A DNA stretch of 64,000 nucleotides, from positions 3,906,001-3,970,000 of the forward strand of contig NZ_JANADP010000001.1 in assembly GCF_024199945.1 (NCBI RefSeq). Direction: 5' to 3'. Source of the DNA: Bradyrhizobium sp. CCGUVB4N (lineage in GTDB: Bacteria; Pseudomonadota; Alphaproteobacteria; Rhizobiales; Xanthobacteraceae). How positions within the stretch are numbered: the stretch's first letter is position 1; every line of letters starts with the position of its first letter. Below, piece by piece: positions 9,542-18,228 of this stretch. Position numbers and translations under genes: made by a program. The notes beneath the pieces were generated by a model. It had not been told where the DNA came from. It searched no databases and saw only the letters and a program-made list of their open reading frames with translations.

Positions 9542-11079
9542 GCCGCCTTCTCCGCGTTTTCGTGGCTGCCCATCATCGCTGCGCCGACCGACTCCTGGGT
9601 TGCTTCTTCGCGCGAGAATTCGGCAACGATACGGCCTTCGCGCATCACGAGCACGCGGTCGCTCATGCCAAGTACCTCCGGCAGCTCGCTCGAAATCATC
9701 AGGATGGCGAGCCCCTGGGCCGCAAGCTCGCCCATCAGCCGATGGATCTCCGCCTTGGCGCCGACATCGATGCCGCGCGTCGGCTCGTCGAGGATCAACA
9801 GCTTCGGCCCGTTGGCCAGCCATTTGCCGAGCACGATCTTCTGTTGGTTGCCGCCGGAGAGCTTGCCCGCGATCTGCTCGAGCGAACTCGCCTTGACCGC
9901 AAAACGCTTGACGCCATCGCCGGCAAGCTTGCGTTCGGCTCCGCGATCGATGAAGCCGCCGAACGCGACCTTGCCAAGAGCGGCGAGGCTGAAGTTCTCG
10001 CGCACCGTCATCGGCCGCACCAGGCCCTGTGTGCCGCGATCCTCGGGAACGTAGGCGACGCCCAAAGCCCGCGCCTGGGCCGGCGAGCGAATGTCGACGC
10101 GCTGTCCGCCGATCCGGATTTCGCCGCTCTCAGCCGGCGTGACGCCGAAAATGGTTTGGGCCAACTCGCTGCGACCGGAGCCGACGAGGCCGGCAAGGCC
10201 GACGATCTCGCCGGCGTGCACCGTGAGCGAGATGCTTTTCGTCAGCGGTCGACGTTCGAGGTCCTTCACCTCCAGCACGGGCTGGCCGATTGGTACCGTG
10301 ATTTTCGGGAACAGGCTTTCGATCCTGCGGCCGACCATCAATTGCACGAGCCCGGCCGCGTCCGTCTCAGTGACGCGCTTGGTTGCGACATGTGCGCCAT
10401 CGCGCAGTACGGTGACACGATCGGCGATTGCGAAGATCTCATCGAGCCGATGGCTGATATAGATCACGGCGACGCCGCGGGCTTTCAGCTTGCGGACGAT
10501 GTCGAACAGCCGCGTCACATCGTACTCGGTCAGAGCCGCGGTCGGCTCGTCCATGATGAGAATGCGCGCATCCTGCGACAGCGCGCGCAGGATTTCGACG
10601 CGCTGGCGATTACCGACGCTGAGGGAACCGACGACACGGTCGGCTTGCAGATCATGGATCTCGAGCGAAGCGAGCAGCGCGTTCGTCGTCTCATGCATCG
10701 CCCGCCAGTCGATCCGGCCGAGTCCGGCGCGCGGCGCATGCCCCATGAAGATATTCTCGGCGACCGTGAGCTCCGGAAACAGCAGCAGCTCCTGATAGAT
10801 CGTGGCGATGCCGGCGCGCCTTGCATCGTCCGGCCGCGCGAGGTCGACCTGTTTGCCGTCCACCAGCACCTCGCCGCGATCGGGCGGGAATACGCCGGAG
10901 ATGATCTTGATCAGCGTCGACTTGCCGGCGCCGTTCTCGCCGAGCAAGGCATGGACTTCGCCCCTGGCGGCGTCGAACGAGACGCCGGACAGCGCCCGCA
11001 CACCTGGAAAGGATTTCTCGATCGCGCGCACCGACAGAAGCGGTGTTGCGGGCGTGTCGCGTTGCGGGTCCGTCGTCAT
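9538..11079 (-). CDS. rhaT: Rhamnose ABC transporter ATPase (two cassettes)
   Basis: A 513-residue sugar-type ATPase with two ABC domains, as in RbsA/MglA. The first cassette has Walker A GENGAGKST and signature LSVGNRQRVEILRAL; the second has the degenerate Walker A region GLVGSGRSELAQ and signature LSGGNQQKIVLGKWL. A degenerate second P-loop is normal in this family. The start at 11079 lies two bases after the rhaR stop. The family supplies energy for import of L-rhamnose by RhaSPQ. Confidence 0.92.
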   Translation of the reverse strand: MTTDPQRDTPATPLLSVRAIEKSFPGVRALSGVSFDAARGEVHALLGENGAGKSTLIKIISGVFPPDRGEVLVDGKQVDLARPDDARRAGIATIYQELLLFPELTVAENIFMGHAPRAGLGRIDWRAMHETTNALLASLEIHDLQADRVVGSLSVGNRQRVEILRALSQDARILIMDEPTAALTEYDVTRLFDIVRKLKARGVAVIYISHRLDEIFAIADRVTVLRDGAHVATKRVTETDAAGLVQLMVGRRIESLFPKITVPIGQPVLEVKDLERRPLTKSISLTVHAGEIVGLAGLVGSGRSELAQTIFGVTPAESGEIRIGGQRVDIRSPAQARALGVAYVPEDRGTQGLVRPMTVRENFSLAALGKVAFGGFIDRGAERKLAGDGVKRFAVKASSLEQIAGKLSGGNQQKIVLGKWLANGPKLLILDEPTRGIDVGAKAEIHRLMGELAAQGLAILMISSELPEVLGMSDRVLVMREGRIVAEFSREEATQESVGAAMMGSHENAEKAA

Positions 11080-11081
11080 GG

Positions 11082-11894
11082 TCACGCCGCCGCAGTGGTT
11101 TGAGAGCTGGCGTCGACGACAACGACGCGGACGTCGTGGCCGCGCAACATGTCGAGTGCGTCGCTCGGCGCATCGGAATCGGTGATCAGCGTATCGATGC
11201 GCGAGAGCGGGCAAACGACAAGGCTGCCACGCGAGACGAATTTCGATGAATCGGCGAGAACGATCAGCTTGTCGGCGCGCTTCAGCAGTTTGGATTCGGC
11301 GCGGGCGAGCAGGGGGTCGCCTTCGATCACGCCGAGCGGTCCGATCGAGATCGCACTCATGAACATCCGCGTCGCCGAATAGTGCTGGATCGCATCCTCC
11401 TCAAACGGCGAGACGATCATGCCCTGTTCACGATAGACCTCGCCGCCCGGCAAGGCGACGCGGCATTTCGACGTGTGGATCAGTGCGTCGGCGAGCAGAT
11501 AGGAATTGGTCAATACCTTCAGCCGGCGCTCACGCAGATACTCGCCCATCTGATACGTGGTCGTACCGCCATTGATGATGATCGTCTCGCCATCGGCGCA
11601 GAGGGCGACGGCCGCTTTCGCGATCGCACGCTTGGCGTCGATATTGAGCGTCTGGCTGACGTCGAAGGAGCGGGTGGCAAGGGAGAGGACGTCGCCCGGT
11701 GCGTTGGCGGCTTCGGGCAACGCTTCGAGCCCGCCATGCACCCTGATCGCGACACCTTGCTCGGCGAGCCTGGCGAAATCGCGCCGTATCGAGGCTTCGG
11801 AGACGCCGGTCGCGCGACAAGCGTCGGCGATGCGCACCAGCGATCGCTCGCGCAAGAGCGCCTTGATGACCTGCCAGCGTTCCCGCTCGTGCAC
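11082..11894 (-). CDS. rhaR: DeoR family regulator of rhamnose genes
   Basis: About 270 residues. The N-terminal winged helix-turn-helix is ADACRATGVSEASIRRDFARL followed by RVHGG. The C-terminal sugar-phosphate sensor domain contains IINGGTTTYQMGEYL, the DeoR phosphate-binding region. GTG at 11894 is selected because GGGAGG precedes it by five bases; an upstream ATG frame lacks a site. It is the first gene of the leftward rha unit and is divergent from rhaD, so it can control both units from the shared intergenic region. A phosphorylated rhamnose intermediate is the expected inducer. Confidence 0.88.
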   Translation of the reverse strand: MHERERWQVIKALLRERSLVRIADACRATGVSEASIRRDFARLAEQGVAIRVHGGLEALPEAANAPGDVLSLATRSFDVSQTLNIDAKRAIAKAAVALCADGETIIINGGTTTYQMGEYLRERRLKVLTNSYLLADALIHTSKCRVALPGGEVYREQGMIVSPFEEDAIQHYSATRMFMSAISIGPLGVIEGDPLLARAESKLLKRADKLIVLADSSKFVSRGSLVVCPLSRIDTLITDSDAPSDALDMLRGHDVRVVVVDASSQTTAAA

Positions 11895-11956
11895 GTCGCC
11901 CTCCCTTTTGCTCGTAAATAGTTCACGCTCTCGACCGATGGTCAACTGGAAACCGT

Positions 11957-12033
11957 CACAATCAATCAATATCGCGCTGCATCAAGCATATTGCGTCGCG
12001 ATGCTGAGTGTCGGTGATTGACCTTGATTGAAT
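11957..12033. promoter_or_regulatory. Divergent rhaR/rhaD control region with repeated TCAATCAA/TTGATTGA elements
   Basis: The 184-base gap between the rhaR and rhaD starts holds AATCAATCAA at 11960-11969 and the inverted TTGATTGA at 12024-12031, with an extra GATTGA at 12016-12021. The spacing would place one copy near each divergent promoter, as expected for a repressor that loops or covers both. Assignment to RhaR is inference from location. Confidence 0.5.
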
Positions 12034-12078
12034 CCGCGGCCTAATCTGCTCGGAGATCAAGCACAGGGAGGATGCGTC

Positions 12079-14175
12079 ATGAGCGAGGTTGCGGCCACGC
12101 CCCTGCCAAATCTATGGGACGACGCGCTCGCCTCCGGGCTCGATGAAGCCGGTCAATTGCTCTACCGCTCGAATCTGCTCGGAGCCGATCTGCGCGTCAC
12201 CAATTTCGGCGGCGGCAACACCTCGGCCAAGATCGAGATGAAAGATCCGCTGACGCGCGAGAACGTCCGCGTGCTCTGGGTCAAAGGCTCTGGTGGCGAC
12301 ATCGGCTCGATGAAGCGCGACGGCTTTTCGACGTTGTATCTCGACAAGCTCGAGGGCCTGAAGGGCCTCTATCGCGGCCTCGCCCATGAGGACGAGATGG
12401 TCGGCTTGTTCAATCACTGCACCTTCGATCTCAATCCGCGCGCGACTTCGATCGATACGTCCTTGCACGCCTTCGTGCCGCACCGGCATGTCGATCACGT
12501 TCATGCCGATGCGGTCATCGCCATTGCTGCCTCTGAAGACGCCGAGCGTCTGACCCGCGAGGTTTTCGGCGGCAAGCTCGGCTTTCTGCCGTGGCAGCGG
12601 CCCGGCTTCGATCTCGGTTTGAAGCTCGGCGAGATGGCCGCGCGTCATCCCGACTATGTCGGCGTGGTCCTCGGCGGCCACGGGCTCTTCACCTGGGCCG
12701 AGACGTCGAAAGCCTGTTACGAGATGACCTTGCGTGTGATTCAGCAGGCCGCCGACTGGCTCGCCGCGCATGAGCGGAAGCCGGCTTTCAGCGGCGCCAA
12801 GGTCCAAGCGGCCGCGCCGGACAGGCGCCGCGCGATCGCAGCCAAGCTGATGCCGCTGATCCGCGGCAAGATCTCCACCGACGAGCGCAAGATTGGCCAT
12901 TTCACCGATGCGCCGGAGGTACTGGAATTCGTCAACTCCAGCGCGCTCGCGAAGCTGGCGCCGCTCGGCACCTCCTGTCCGGATCACTTCCTTCGCACCA
13001 AGATCCGGCCGTTGCTGCTGCCCTACGATCCCGGGCGCGATAATCTTGACGAGGTGATCGCAGGCCTCGACGACGTTCTCGCGGCTTACCGGCGCGACTA
13101 CACCGCCTATTACGAGCGCTGCAGACATCCGGACTCGCCGGCCATGCGCGATCCCAACGCGGTCGTGTATCTCGTGCCGGGGGTAGGCATGTTCACCTTT
13201 GCCAAGGACAAGGCGACGGCGCGCGTCGCGGCCGAGTTCTACGTCAACGCCATCAACGTCATGCGCGGCGCCTCTGGCGTCAGCGCCTATGTCGGCCTAG
13301 CCGAGCAGGAGGCCTTCAATATCGAATACTGGCTGCTGGAAGAAGCCAAGCTCCAGCGCATGCCCAAGCCGAAATCGCTCGCCGGGCGGATTGCCTATGT
13401 GACCGGCGGCGCCGGCGGCATTGGCGGGGCGACCGCGCAACGGCTGCTCGGCGAGGGCGCGTGCCTCGTCATCGCTGACATCGACGAGAAGGCGCTCAAC
13501 GAGCGGGTCGCGACTATCACGAAGCGCCATGGGCGGGATGCTGCGATCGGCGTGAAGCTCGATGTGACCGACGAGGCGGCGGTGGTCGCTTCGTTCGAAG
13601 AGGCCGCGCGTGCCTTTGGCGGTGTCGACATCGTCGTGTCGAATGCCGGGATCGCCTCGGCTTCGCCTGTCGAGGACACGAGCCTCGGGCTGTGGCAGAA
13701 GAATATGGACATTCTCGCCACGGGTTATTTCCTCGTCTCGCGCGAGGCATTCCGGCTGATGCAGCGCCAGAACATCGGCGGGGCCATCATCTTCGTCGCC
13801 TCGAAGAACGGTCTTGCCGCTTCGGCAGGTGCCTCGGCCTATTGCGCCGCGAAGGCGTCGGAGATCCATCTTGCCCGCTGCCTGGCGCTGGAAGGCGCGG
13901 TGCATGGCATCCGCGTCAACACGGTCAATCCCGACGCCGTGCTGCGCGGTTCCAAGATCTGGGAAGGCGAGTGGCGCCAGCAGCGTGCGGCCTCCAACAA
14001 GGTCACCGAAGACCAGCTCGAGGAAGTCTACCGCCAGCGCTCGATGCTCAAGCTGTCGGTGTTTCCCGAGGATATTGCCGAGGGTATCTACTTCTTCGCG
14101 TCCGACCTTTCGGCCAAGTCGACCGGCAACATCCTCAATGTCGACGCCGGCAACGCCCAGGCTTTCACGCGATGA
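12079..14175 (+). CDS. rhaD: Bifunctional rhamnulose-1-phosphate aldolase / short-chain dehydrogenase
   Basis: A 698-residue fusion. Residues about 20-330 form a class II aldolase domain with the zinc-binding histidines in HRHVDHVHAD (135-144); residues from about 436 form a short-chain dehydrogenase with TGGAGGIG (442-449), NAG and the Tyr588-x3-Lys592 catalytic pair. The known fusion cleaves rhamnulose 1-phosphate to dihydroxyacetone phosphate and L-lactaldehyde and then oxidises the aldehyde to lactate. AGGGAGG upstream of ATG 12079 fixes the start. Its stop overlaps the rhaI start (ATGA). It is divergent from rhaR. Confidence 0.95.
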   Translation: MSEVAATPLPNLWDDALASGLDEAGQLLYRSNLLGADLRVTNFGGGNTSAKIEMKDPLTRENVRVLWVKGSGGDIGSMKRDGFSTLYLDKLEGLKGLYRGLAHEDEMVGLFNHCTFDLNPRATSIDTSLHAFVPHRHVDHVHADAVIAIAASEDAERLTREVFGGKLGFLPWQRPGFDLGLKLGEMAARHPDYVGVVLGGHGLFTWAETSKACYEMTLRVIQQAADWLAAHERKPAFSGAKVQAAAPDRRRAIAAKLMPLIRGKISTDERKIGHFTDAPEVLEFVNSSALAKLAPLGTSCPDHFLRTKIRPLLLPYDPGRDNLDEVIAGLDDVLAAYRRDYTAYYERCRHPDSPAMRDPNAVVYLVPGVGMFTFAKDKATARVAAEFYVNAINVMRGASGVSAYVGLAEQEAFNIEYWLLEEAKLQRMPKPKSLAGRIAYVTGGAGGIGGATAQRLLGEGACLVIADIDEKALNERVATITKRHGRDAAIGVKLDVTDEAAVVASFEEAARAFGGVDIVVSNAGIASASPVEDTSLGLWQKNMDILATGYFLVSREAFRLMQRQNIGGAIIFVASKNGLAASAGASAYCAAKASEIHLARCLALEGAVHGIRVNTVNPDAVLRGSKIWEGEWRQQRAASNKVTEDQLEEVYRQRSMLKLSVFPEDIAEGIYFFASDLSAKSTGNILNVDAGNAQAFTR

Positions 14176-15470
14176 GTGCGCCATTCTCGATCAGCGCGGA
14201 TTTCATCGCCGAGCACAATGCGCGGCTCGAAGAGGCGATCACCGAAGACTATGAGGCGCTCAAGCGCGCGCTGGGGCGGCACGGGATCGATGCGGACGCA
14301 CTCGTGCAGAAGGTGATGGCCTTCGGCGTCGCCATTCCGACCTGGGGCGTCGGCACAGGGGGGACGCGATTTGCCCGCTTTCCGGGGCCGGGTGAGCCGC
14401 GCAATGTCTTTGAGAAGATCGACGATTGCGCCGTGATCCAGCGATTGGCGCGCGCGACCCCAACCATCTCGCCGCACATCCCGTGGGACAAGGTCGACGA
14501 CTATGCCGCCTTGCGCGAACAGGCCGCGAGCCACGGCCTTGCCTTCGACGCAGTCAACTCGAACACCTTCCAGGATCAGCCGGGGCAAGAGCTTTCGTAC
14601 AAGTTCGGCTCGCTGTCGCATACCGATGCGCGTGTGCGGGCGCAGGCCGTCGCCCACAACGTCGAATGTATCGAGATCGGCCGCAAGCTCGGCTCGAAGG
14701 CGCTAACCGTCTGGATCGCCGACGGTTCGAACTTTGCCGGTCAATCAAACCTGACCAGAGCGCTCGACCGCTATATCGACGCGATGCGCGAGGTCGTTGC
14801 GGCGCTGCCTGCCGATTGGCGGGTGTTCCTCGAGCACAAGCTTTACGAGCCGGCGTTCTACTCGACGGTAATCTCGGATTGGGGCACGAGCTTTGCGGTT
14901 GCGCAGGAGCTCGGGCCCAAGGCACATTGCCTCGTCGATCTCGGCCATCATGCGCCGAACGTGAATATCGAGCAGATCGTCGCCAGGCTCGTTCGCTTCA
15001 ACAAGCTCGCGGGCTTCCATTTCAACGATTCCAAGTATGGCGACGACGATCTCGACAGCGGCTCGGTCGAGCCGTTCCGGCTGTTTCTGGTTTTCAACGA
15101 GCTGATCGATGCCGAGCGTCGCAAGGCGAAAGGCTTCGCGCCGGCCTACATGATCGACCAGTCACACAATGTGACCGATCCGATCGAGAGTTTGATGCAA
15201 TCGGCGATCGAGTTGCAGCGCGCCTATGCGCAGGCGCTCGTCGTCGATCGTACCGCGCTTGAAGCGGCGCAGGAGGCCAATGATGCGCTCGGTGCACATC
15301 TCGAATTGAAGCGCGCCTTCACCACGGACGTCTCGCCGCTCCTCGCCGTCGCCCGCATGCGGGCCGGCGGAGCGATCGCACCAATCGCGGCCTATCGCGC
15401 ATCCAACTATCGGGCGCGAAAGGCGGGGGAGCGTCCCAACGTCGGCGGGACTTCGGCAGGCATCGTCTAG
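14172..15470 (+). CDS. rhaI: L-rhamnose isomerase, rhizobial type
   Basis: A 432-residue TIM-barrel isomerase of the xylose isomerase-like superfamily that converts L-rhamnose to L-rhamnulose. Metal and substrate residues are visible in FLEHKLYEPAFY, CLVDLGHHAPN, GFHFNDSKYGDDDLDSGS and YMIDQSHNVTDPIESL. It is coupled to rhaD by a four-base ATGA overlap. This isomerase belongs to the type found in rhizobia and Pseudomonas rather than the E. coli RhaA alignment group; that placement is from family knowledge. Confidence 0.92.
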   Translation: MSAPFSISADFIAEHNARLEEAITEDYEALKRALGRHGIDADALVQKVMAFGVAIPTWGVGTGGTRFARFPGPGEPRNVFEKIDDCAVIQRLARATPTISPHIPWDKVDDYAALREQAASHGLAFDAVNSNTFQDQPGQELSYKFGSLSHTDARVRAQAVAHNVECIEIGRKLGSKALTVWIADGSNFAGQSNLTRALDRYIDAMREVVAALPADWRVFLEHKLYEPAFYSTVISDWGTSFAVAQELGPKAHCLVDLGHHAPNVNIEQIVARLVRFNKLAGFHFNDSKYGDDDLDSGSVEPFRLFLVFNELIDAERRKAKGFAPAYMIDQSHNVTDPIESLMQSAIELQRAYAQALVVDRTALEAAQEANDALGAHLELKRAFTTDVSPLLAVARMRAGGAIAPIAAYRASNYRARKAGERPNVGGTSAGIV

Positions 15471-15819
15471 GAAAAAGTGATCCCTGGTTTTCGGGATGGC
15501 CGTAAAGGCAAAAACGCGTCGTCAGCCTGAGGCGCGCCGCGGTCGATTTCAAGGATCTGGCCCCCCATGGTCGCAGGCCTTCTGGCTTGTGACGGGCTGC
15601 CGCCGCGCGCGGGGCGTCGCTAACTCCGCTTGCAATGTTTAGTAAACGGTGGTTCACTAAACAAATCGAGCCTGCCGGGCCTATAGAATCCGGGTGGCGC
15701 GAGGAAACGCTAGTTTAGTTATTCAGCTCGTCATGGACTGTGTCGCTCTGCTCGAAGCATTCGAGCGGGTTGGAAAGCCGCGCCATGTCGATGGCCGGCC
15801 CACTCGGAGGGAACGTGTA
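15471..15819. promoter_or_regulatory. 349-base intergenic region before the ABC/Dha operon
   Basis: No gene is seen. After the rhaI stop there is only a weak five-base stem (ATCCC ... GGGAT, 15480-15497). A strong double palindrome lies at 15637-15662 and a TATAGA hexamer at 15682-15687 could be a -10 element. A further GTTTAGTTATT-like half site lies near 15713. The start of the binding-protein gene follows a GGAGG at 15806-15810. Confidence 0.55.
15637..15662. promoter_or_regulatory. Tandem palindromic operator GTTTAGTAAAC / GTTCACTAAAC
   Basis: GTTTAGTAAAC (15637-15647) and GTTCACTAAAC (15652-15662) are each nearly self-complementary and are inverted copies of one another (GTTTAGT matches ACTAAAC exactly), with centres 15 bases apart. 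This is the look of a cooperative two-site repressor operator. It lies about 160 bases before the ABC/Dha operon start. No dedicated regulator gene is adjacent; ROK or another family member encoded elsewhere is possible. Confidence 0.6.
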
Positions 15820-17166
15820 ATGAAACGAACGATGAAGACGTTTGTCGTGGCTTGCGGCGCCGTTGCCGCAGCGCTCAGTGTCGGAGCGGGGACCACGCCC
15901 GCGCAGGCGCAAGGCAAGACCATCACGCTGTGCTGGGCCGCCTGGGATCCGGCCAACGCGCTGGTCGAACTGTCGAAGGACTTCACCGCCAAGTCGGGCA
16001 TCGGCATGAAGTTCGAATTCGTGCCGTGGACCAATTACGCCGATCGCTTCCTGAACGAACTCAATTCGCACGGCTCGCTGTGCGATCTCATCATCGGCGA
16101 TTCCCAATGGATCGGCGGTGCCGCGGAGAACGGCCAGTACGTCAAGCTCAACGATTTCTTCAAGAAGGAAGGAATCAGCATGGACGACTACATGCCGGCC
16201 ACGGTCGTCGGTTATTCCGAGTGGCCGAAGAACACGCCGAACTATTGGGCGCTGCCGGCGATGGGCGATGCGGTGGGCTGGACCTATCGCAAGGACTGGT
16301 TCGCACGGCCGGACGTACAGAAGGACTTCAATGCCAAGTACGGCCGCGACATCGGCGTGCCGAAGACGCTGGATGAGCTCAAGGACATCGCGCAATTCTT
16401 CCAGGGTCGCGAGATCGACGGCAAGAAGGTCTATGGCGCCTCGATCTATACCGAGCGCGGCTCGGAAGGCATCACCATGGGCGTCTCGAACTACCTCTAC
16501 GATTACGGCTTCAAATACGACGATCCGAAGAAGCCCTATGCGATGGACGGGTTCGTGAACTCGGCCAGCGCGGTGAAGGGGCTCGAAGCCTACAAGGACC
16601 TCTATAAGTGCTGCACGCCGCCCGGCGCCTCCAACTCCTACATGTCGGAGGGACTTGACGCCTTCAAGTCCGGCCAGGTCGCGCTGCAGATGAACTTCTT
16701 CGCCTTCTTCCCGGGCCTCTACAAGGACCCGAATGTCGGTGGCGACAAGATCGGCTTCTTCGTCAATCCGGCCGGTCCCGCCGGGCAGGCGACGCAACTC
16801 GGCGGCCAGGGCATCTCGGTGGTCTCCTACTCGAAGAACCAGGCTGAGGCGCTGCAATATATCAAGTGGTTCTCCGGCGGCGACGTCCAGAAGAAGTGGT
16901 GGGCGCTCGGCGGCTATTCCTGCGCCAAGTCCGTGCTGAACGATCCGAGCTTCCCGACCAGCGCGCCCTTCGCCAAGGAGTTCCTGCAGTCGATGGGCAT
17001 GGTCGTCGACTTCTGGGCCGAGCCCTCCTACGCCCAGTTGCTGCAGGCCGAGCAGAAGCGCGTGCATGACTACGTGGTGGCCGACAAGGGCACCGCACAG
17101 GAAGCGCTCGATGGTCTGGTGAAGGACTGGAAGGCGATCTTCAAGGAAGAAGGCAAGAAGTTCTGA
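15820..17166 (+). CDS. Carbohydrate/polyol ABC transporter binding protein (family 1)
   Basis: A 448-residue extracellular solute-binding protein of the maltose-binding superfamily. Residues 1-31 are a signal peptide ending TTPAQAQ before GKTITLCWAAWDP. Aromatic residues in the mature part (YWALPAMGDAVGWTYRKDWF, WFSGGDVQKKWWALGGY) suit a hydroxylated ligand. GGAGG precedes ATG 15820 by nine bases. It is the first gene of a ten-kilobase operon that ends with dihydroxyacetone kinase, so a short polyol or triose such as glycerol, dihydroxyacetone or a precursor is the likely ligand; this is inference from context. Confidence 0.88.
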   Translation: MKRTMKTFVVACGAVAAALSVGAGTTPAQAQGKTITLCWAAWDPANALVELSKDFTAKSGIGMKFEFVPWTNYADRFLNELNSHGSLCDLIIGDSQWIGGAAENGQYVKLNDFFKKEGISMDDYMPATVVGYSEWPKNTPNYWALPAMGDAVGWTYRKDWFARPDVQKDFNAKYGRDIGVPKTLDELKDIAQFFQGREIDGKKVYGASIYTERGSEGITMGVSNYLYDYGFKYDDPKKPYAMDGFVNSASAVKGLEAYKDLYKCCTPPGASNSYMSEGLDAFKSGQVALQMNFFAFFPGLYKDPNVGGDKIGFFVNPAGPAGQATQLGGQGISVVSYSKNQAEALQYIKWFSGGDVQKKWWALGGYSCAKSVLNDPSFPTSAPFAKEFLQSMGMVVDFWAEPSYAQLLQAEQKRVHDYVVADKGTAQEALDGLVKDWKAIFKEEGKKF

Positions 17167-17174
17167 CGCGAGCC

Positions 17175-17203
17175 GGCCGGAGCGCGTACGCTGCGCTCCG
17201 GCC
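17175..17203 (+). promoter_or_regulatory. Stem-loop after the binding-protein gene
   Basis: Arms GGCCGGAGCGC (17175-17185) and GCGCTCCGGCC (17193-17203) pair perfectly around a seven-base loop, beginning eight bases after the stop codon. A short TTTCCTT follows, so it may terminate part of the transcripts. The same arrangement occurs after the other binding-protein genes here. Confidence 0.7.
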
Positions 17204-17268
17204 TTTCCTTCGAGACGACCGGAACCGTCGCATTGTCGACGCCCCGGGTGCCAGGATCGGTCGACGCA

Positions 17269-18228
17269 ATGAATGAATTGAGTGCCTCTTCGCGGATCAC
17301 CTATCGGGCCGTCATGGTCCGGCCAGGCATGGCGCGTCGTATCAGGGGCCTGTCGGACAGGACGCTCGCCTGGCTGTTCATCACGCCGACGATCGTGCTG
17401 CTGCTGGCGATCAACATCTTCCCGCTGCTCTGGACGATCTATCTCTCGTTCACGAACTACCGCGCCAATCGCGCCAACGTGCCGACGATTTGGCTGGGCG
17501 CCGACTGGTACCAGTCGATCCTGACCGATCCGGATATCTGGGCGGCGATGCAGGTGACAGCGCATTTCGTGATCTGGACGGTGGTGATCGAGACCGTCCT
17601 CGGATTTGGCCTTGCCTACCTCATCGACAAGAAGTTCCGCGGGCACGGGATGTGGACCACGATCATCCTGCTGCCGATGATGCTGTCGCCGGCCGTCGTC
17701 GGCAATTTCTGGACGTTCCTGTATCAGCCCCAGATCGGCTTGTTCAATTACGTGGTTGCCTTCTTCACGGGACGCGCGGCCTCATCGTTCCAGATGCTGG
17801 GCGATGTCACGCTGAGCCCCTGGGCCATCGTCATCGTCGATGCCTGGATGTGGACGCCCTATGTGATGCTGATTTGTCTTGCCGGCCTGCGTTCGATCCC
17901 GGACTACATCTACGAGGCGGCCGAGGTCGATCGCGCGTCGAAATGGCGGCAGTTCTGGTCGATCACGCTGCCGATGGCGCTGCCGTTCATCATGCTGGCG
18001 GTGCTGTTCCGCGGCATCGAAAATTTCAAGATGTTCGACATGGTCAATCTGCTCACGGGCGGCGGGCCGGGATCGACCACGGAAGTTGCCTCGATCACGC
18101 TCAAGCGTGCGGCGTTCGAGAGCTGGCGCACCGGCTATTCCTCGGCCTTCGCGATCATCCTGTTCGTGACGGTCTTCGGCCTCGCCAACATCTATGTGAA
18201 AGCGCTGAACAAGGTGAAAAGCCGATGA
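17269..18228 (+). CDS. ABC transporter permease (MalF type)
   Basis: A 319-residue inner-membrane permease with about six hydrophobic helices. The ATPase-docking EAA loop is YEAAEVDRASKWRQFWSITLP, followed by the typical MVNLLTGGGPGSTTE segment. Start choice is uncertain: ATG 17269 is used, TTG 17233 is an upstream option and neither has a convincing ribosome-binding site. It overlaps the next permease by four bases (ATGA). Confidence 0.88.
   Translation: MNELSASSRITYRAVMVRPGMARRIRGLSDRTLAWLFITPTIVLLLAINIFPLLWTIYLSFTNYRANRANVPTIWLGADWYQSILTDPDIWAAMQVTAHFVIWTVVIETVLGFGLAYLIDKKFRGHGMWTTIILLPMMLSPAVVGNFWTFLYQPQIGLFNYVVAFFTGRAASSFQMLGDVTLSPWAIVIVDAWMWTPYVMLICLAGLRSIPDYIYEAAEVDRASKWRQFWSITLPMALPFIMLAVLFRGIENFKMFDMVNLLTGGGPGSTTEVASITLKRAAFESWRTGYSSAFAIILFVTVFGLANIYVKALNKVKSR

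Noticed and set aside
9562..11103. Rightward 513-codon frame opposite rhaT
   Set aside because: Histidine/arginine-rich translation without motifs, lying exactly opposite a two-cassette ABC ATPase with coupled neighbours.
15715..17646. Very long leftward open frame opposite the binding-protein gene
   Set aside because: Its translation is arginine/leucine-rich with no domain, and it mirrors the codon structure of the convincing rightward gene; typical antisense shadow in GC-rich DNA.
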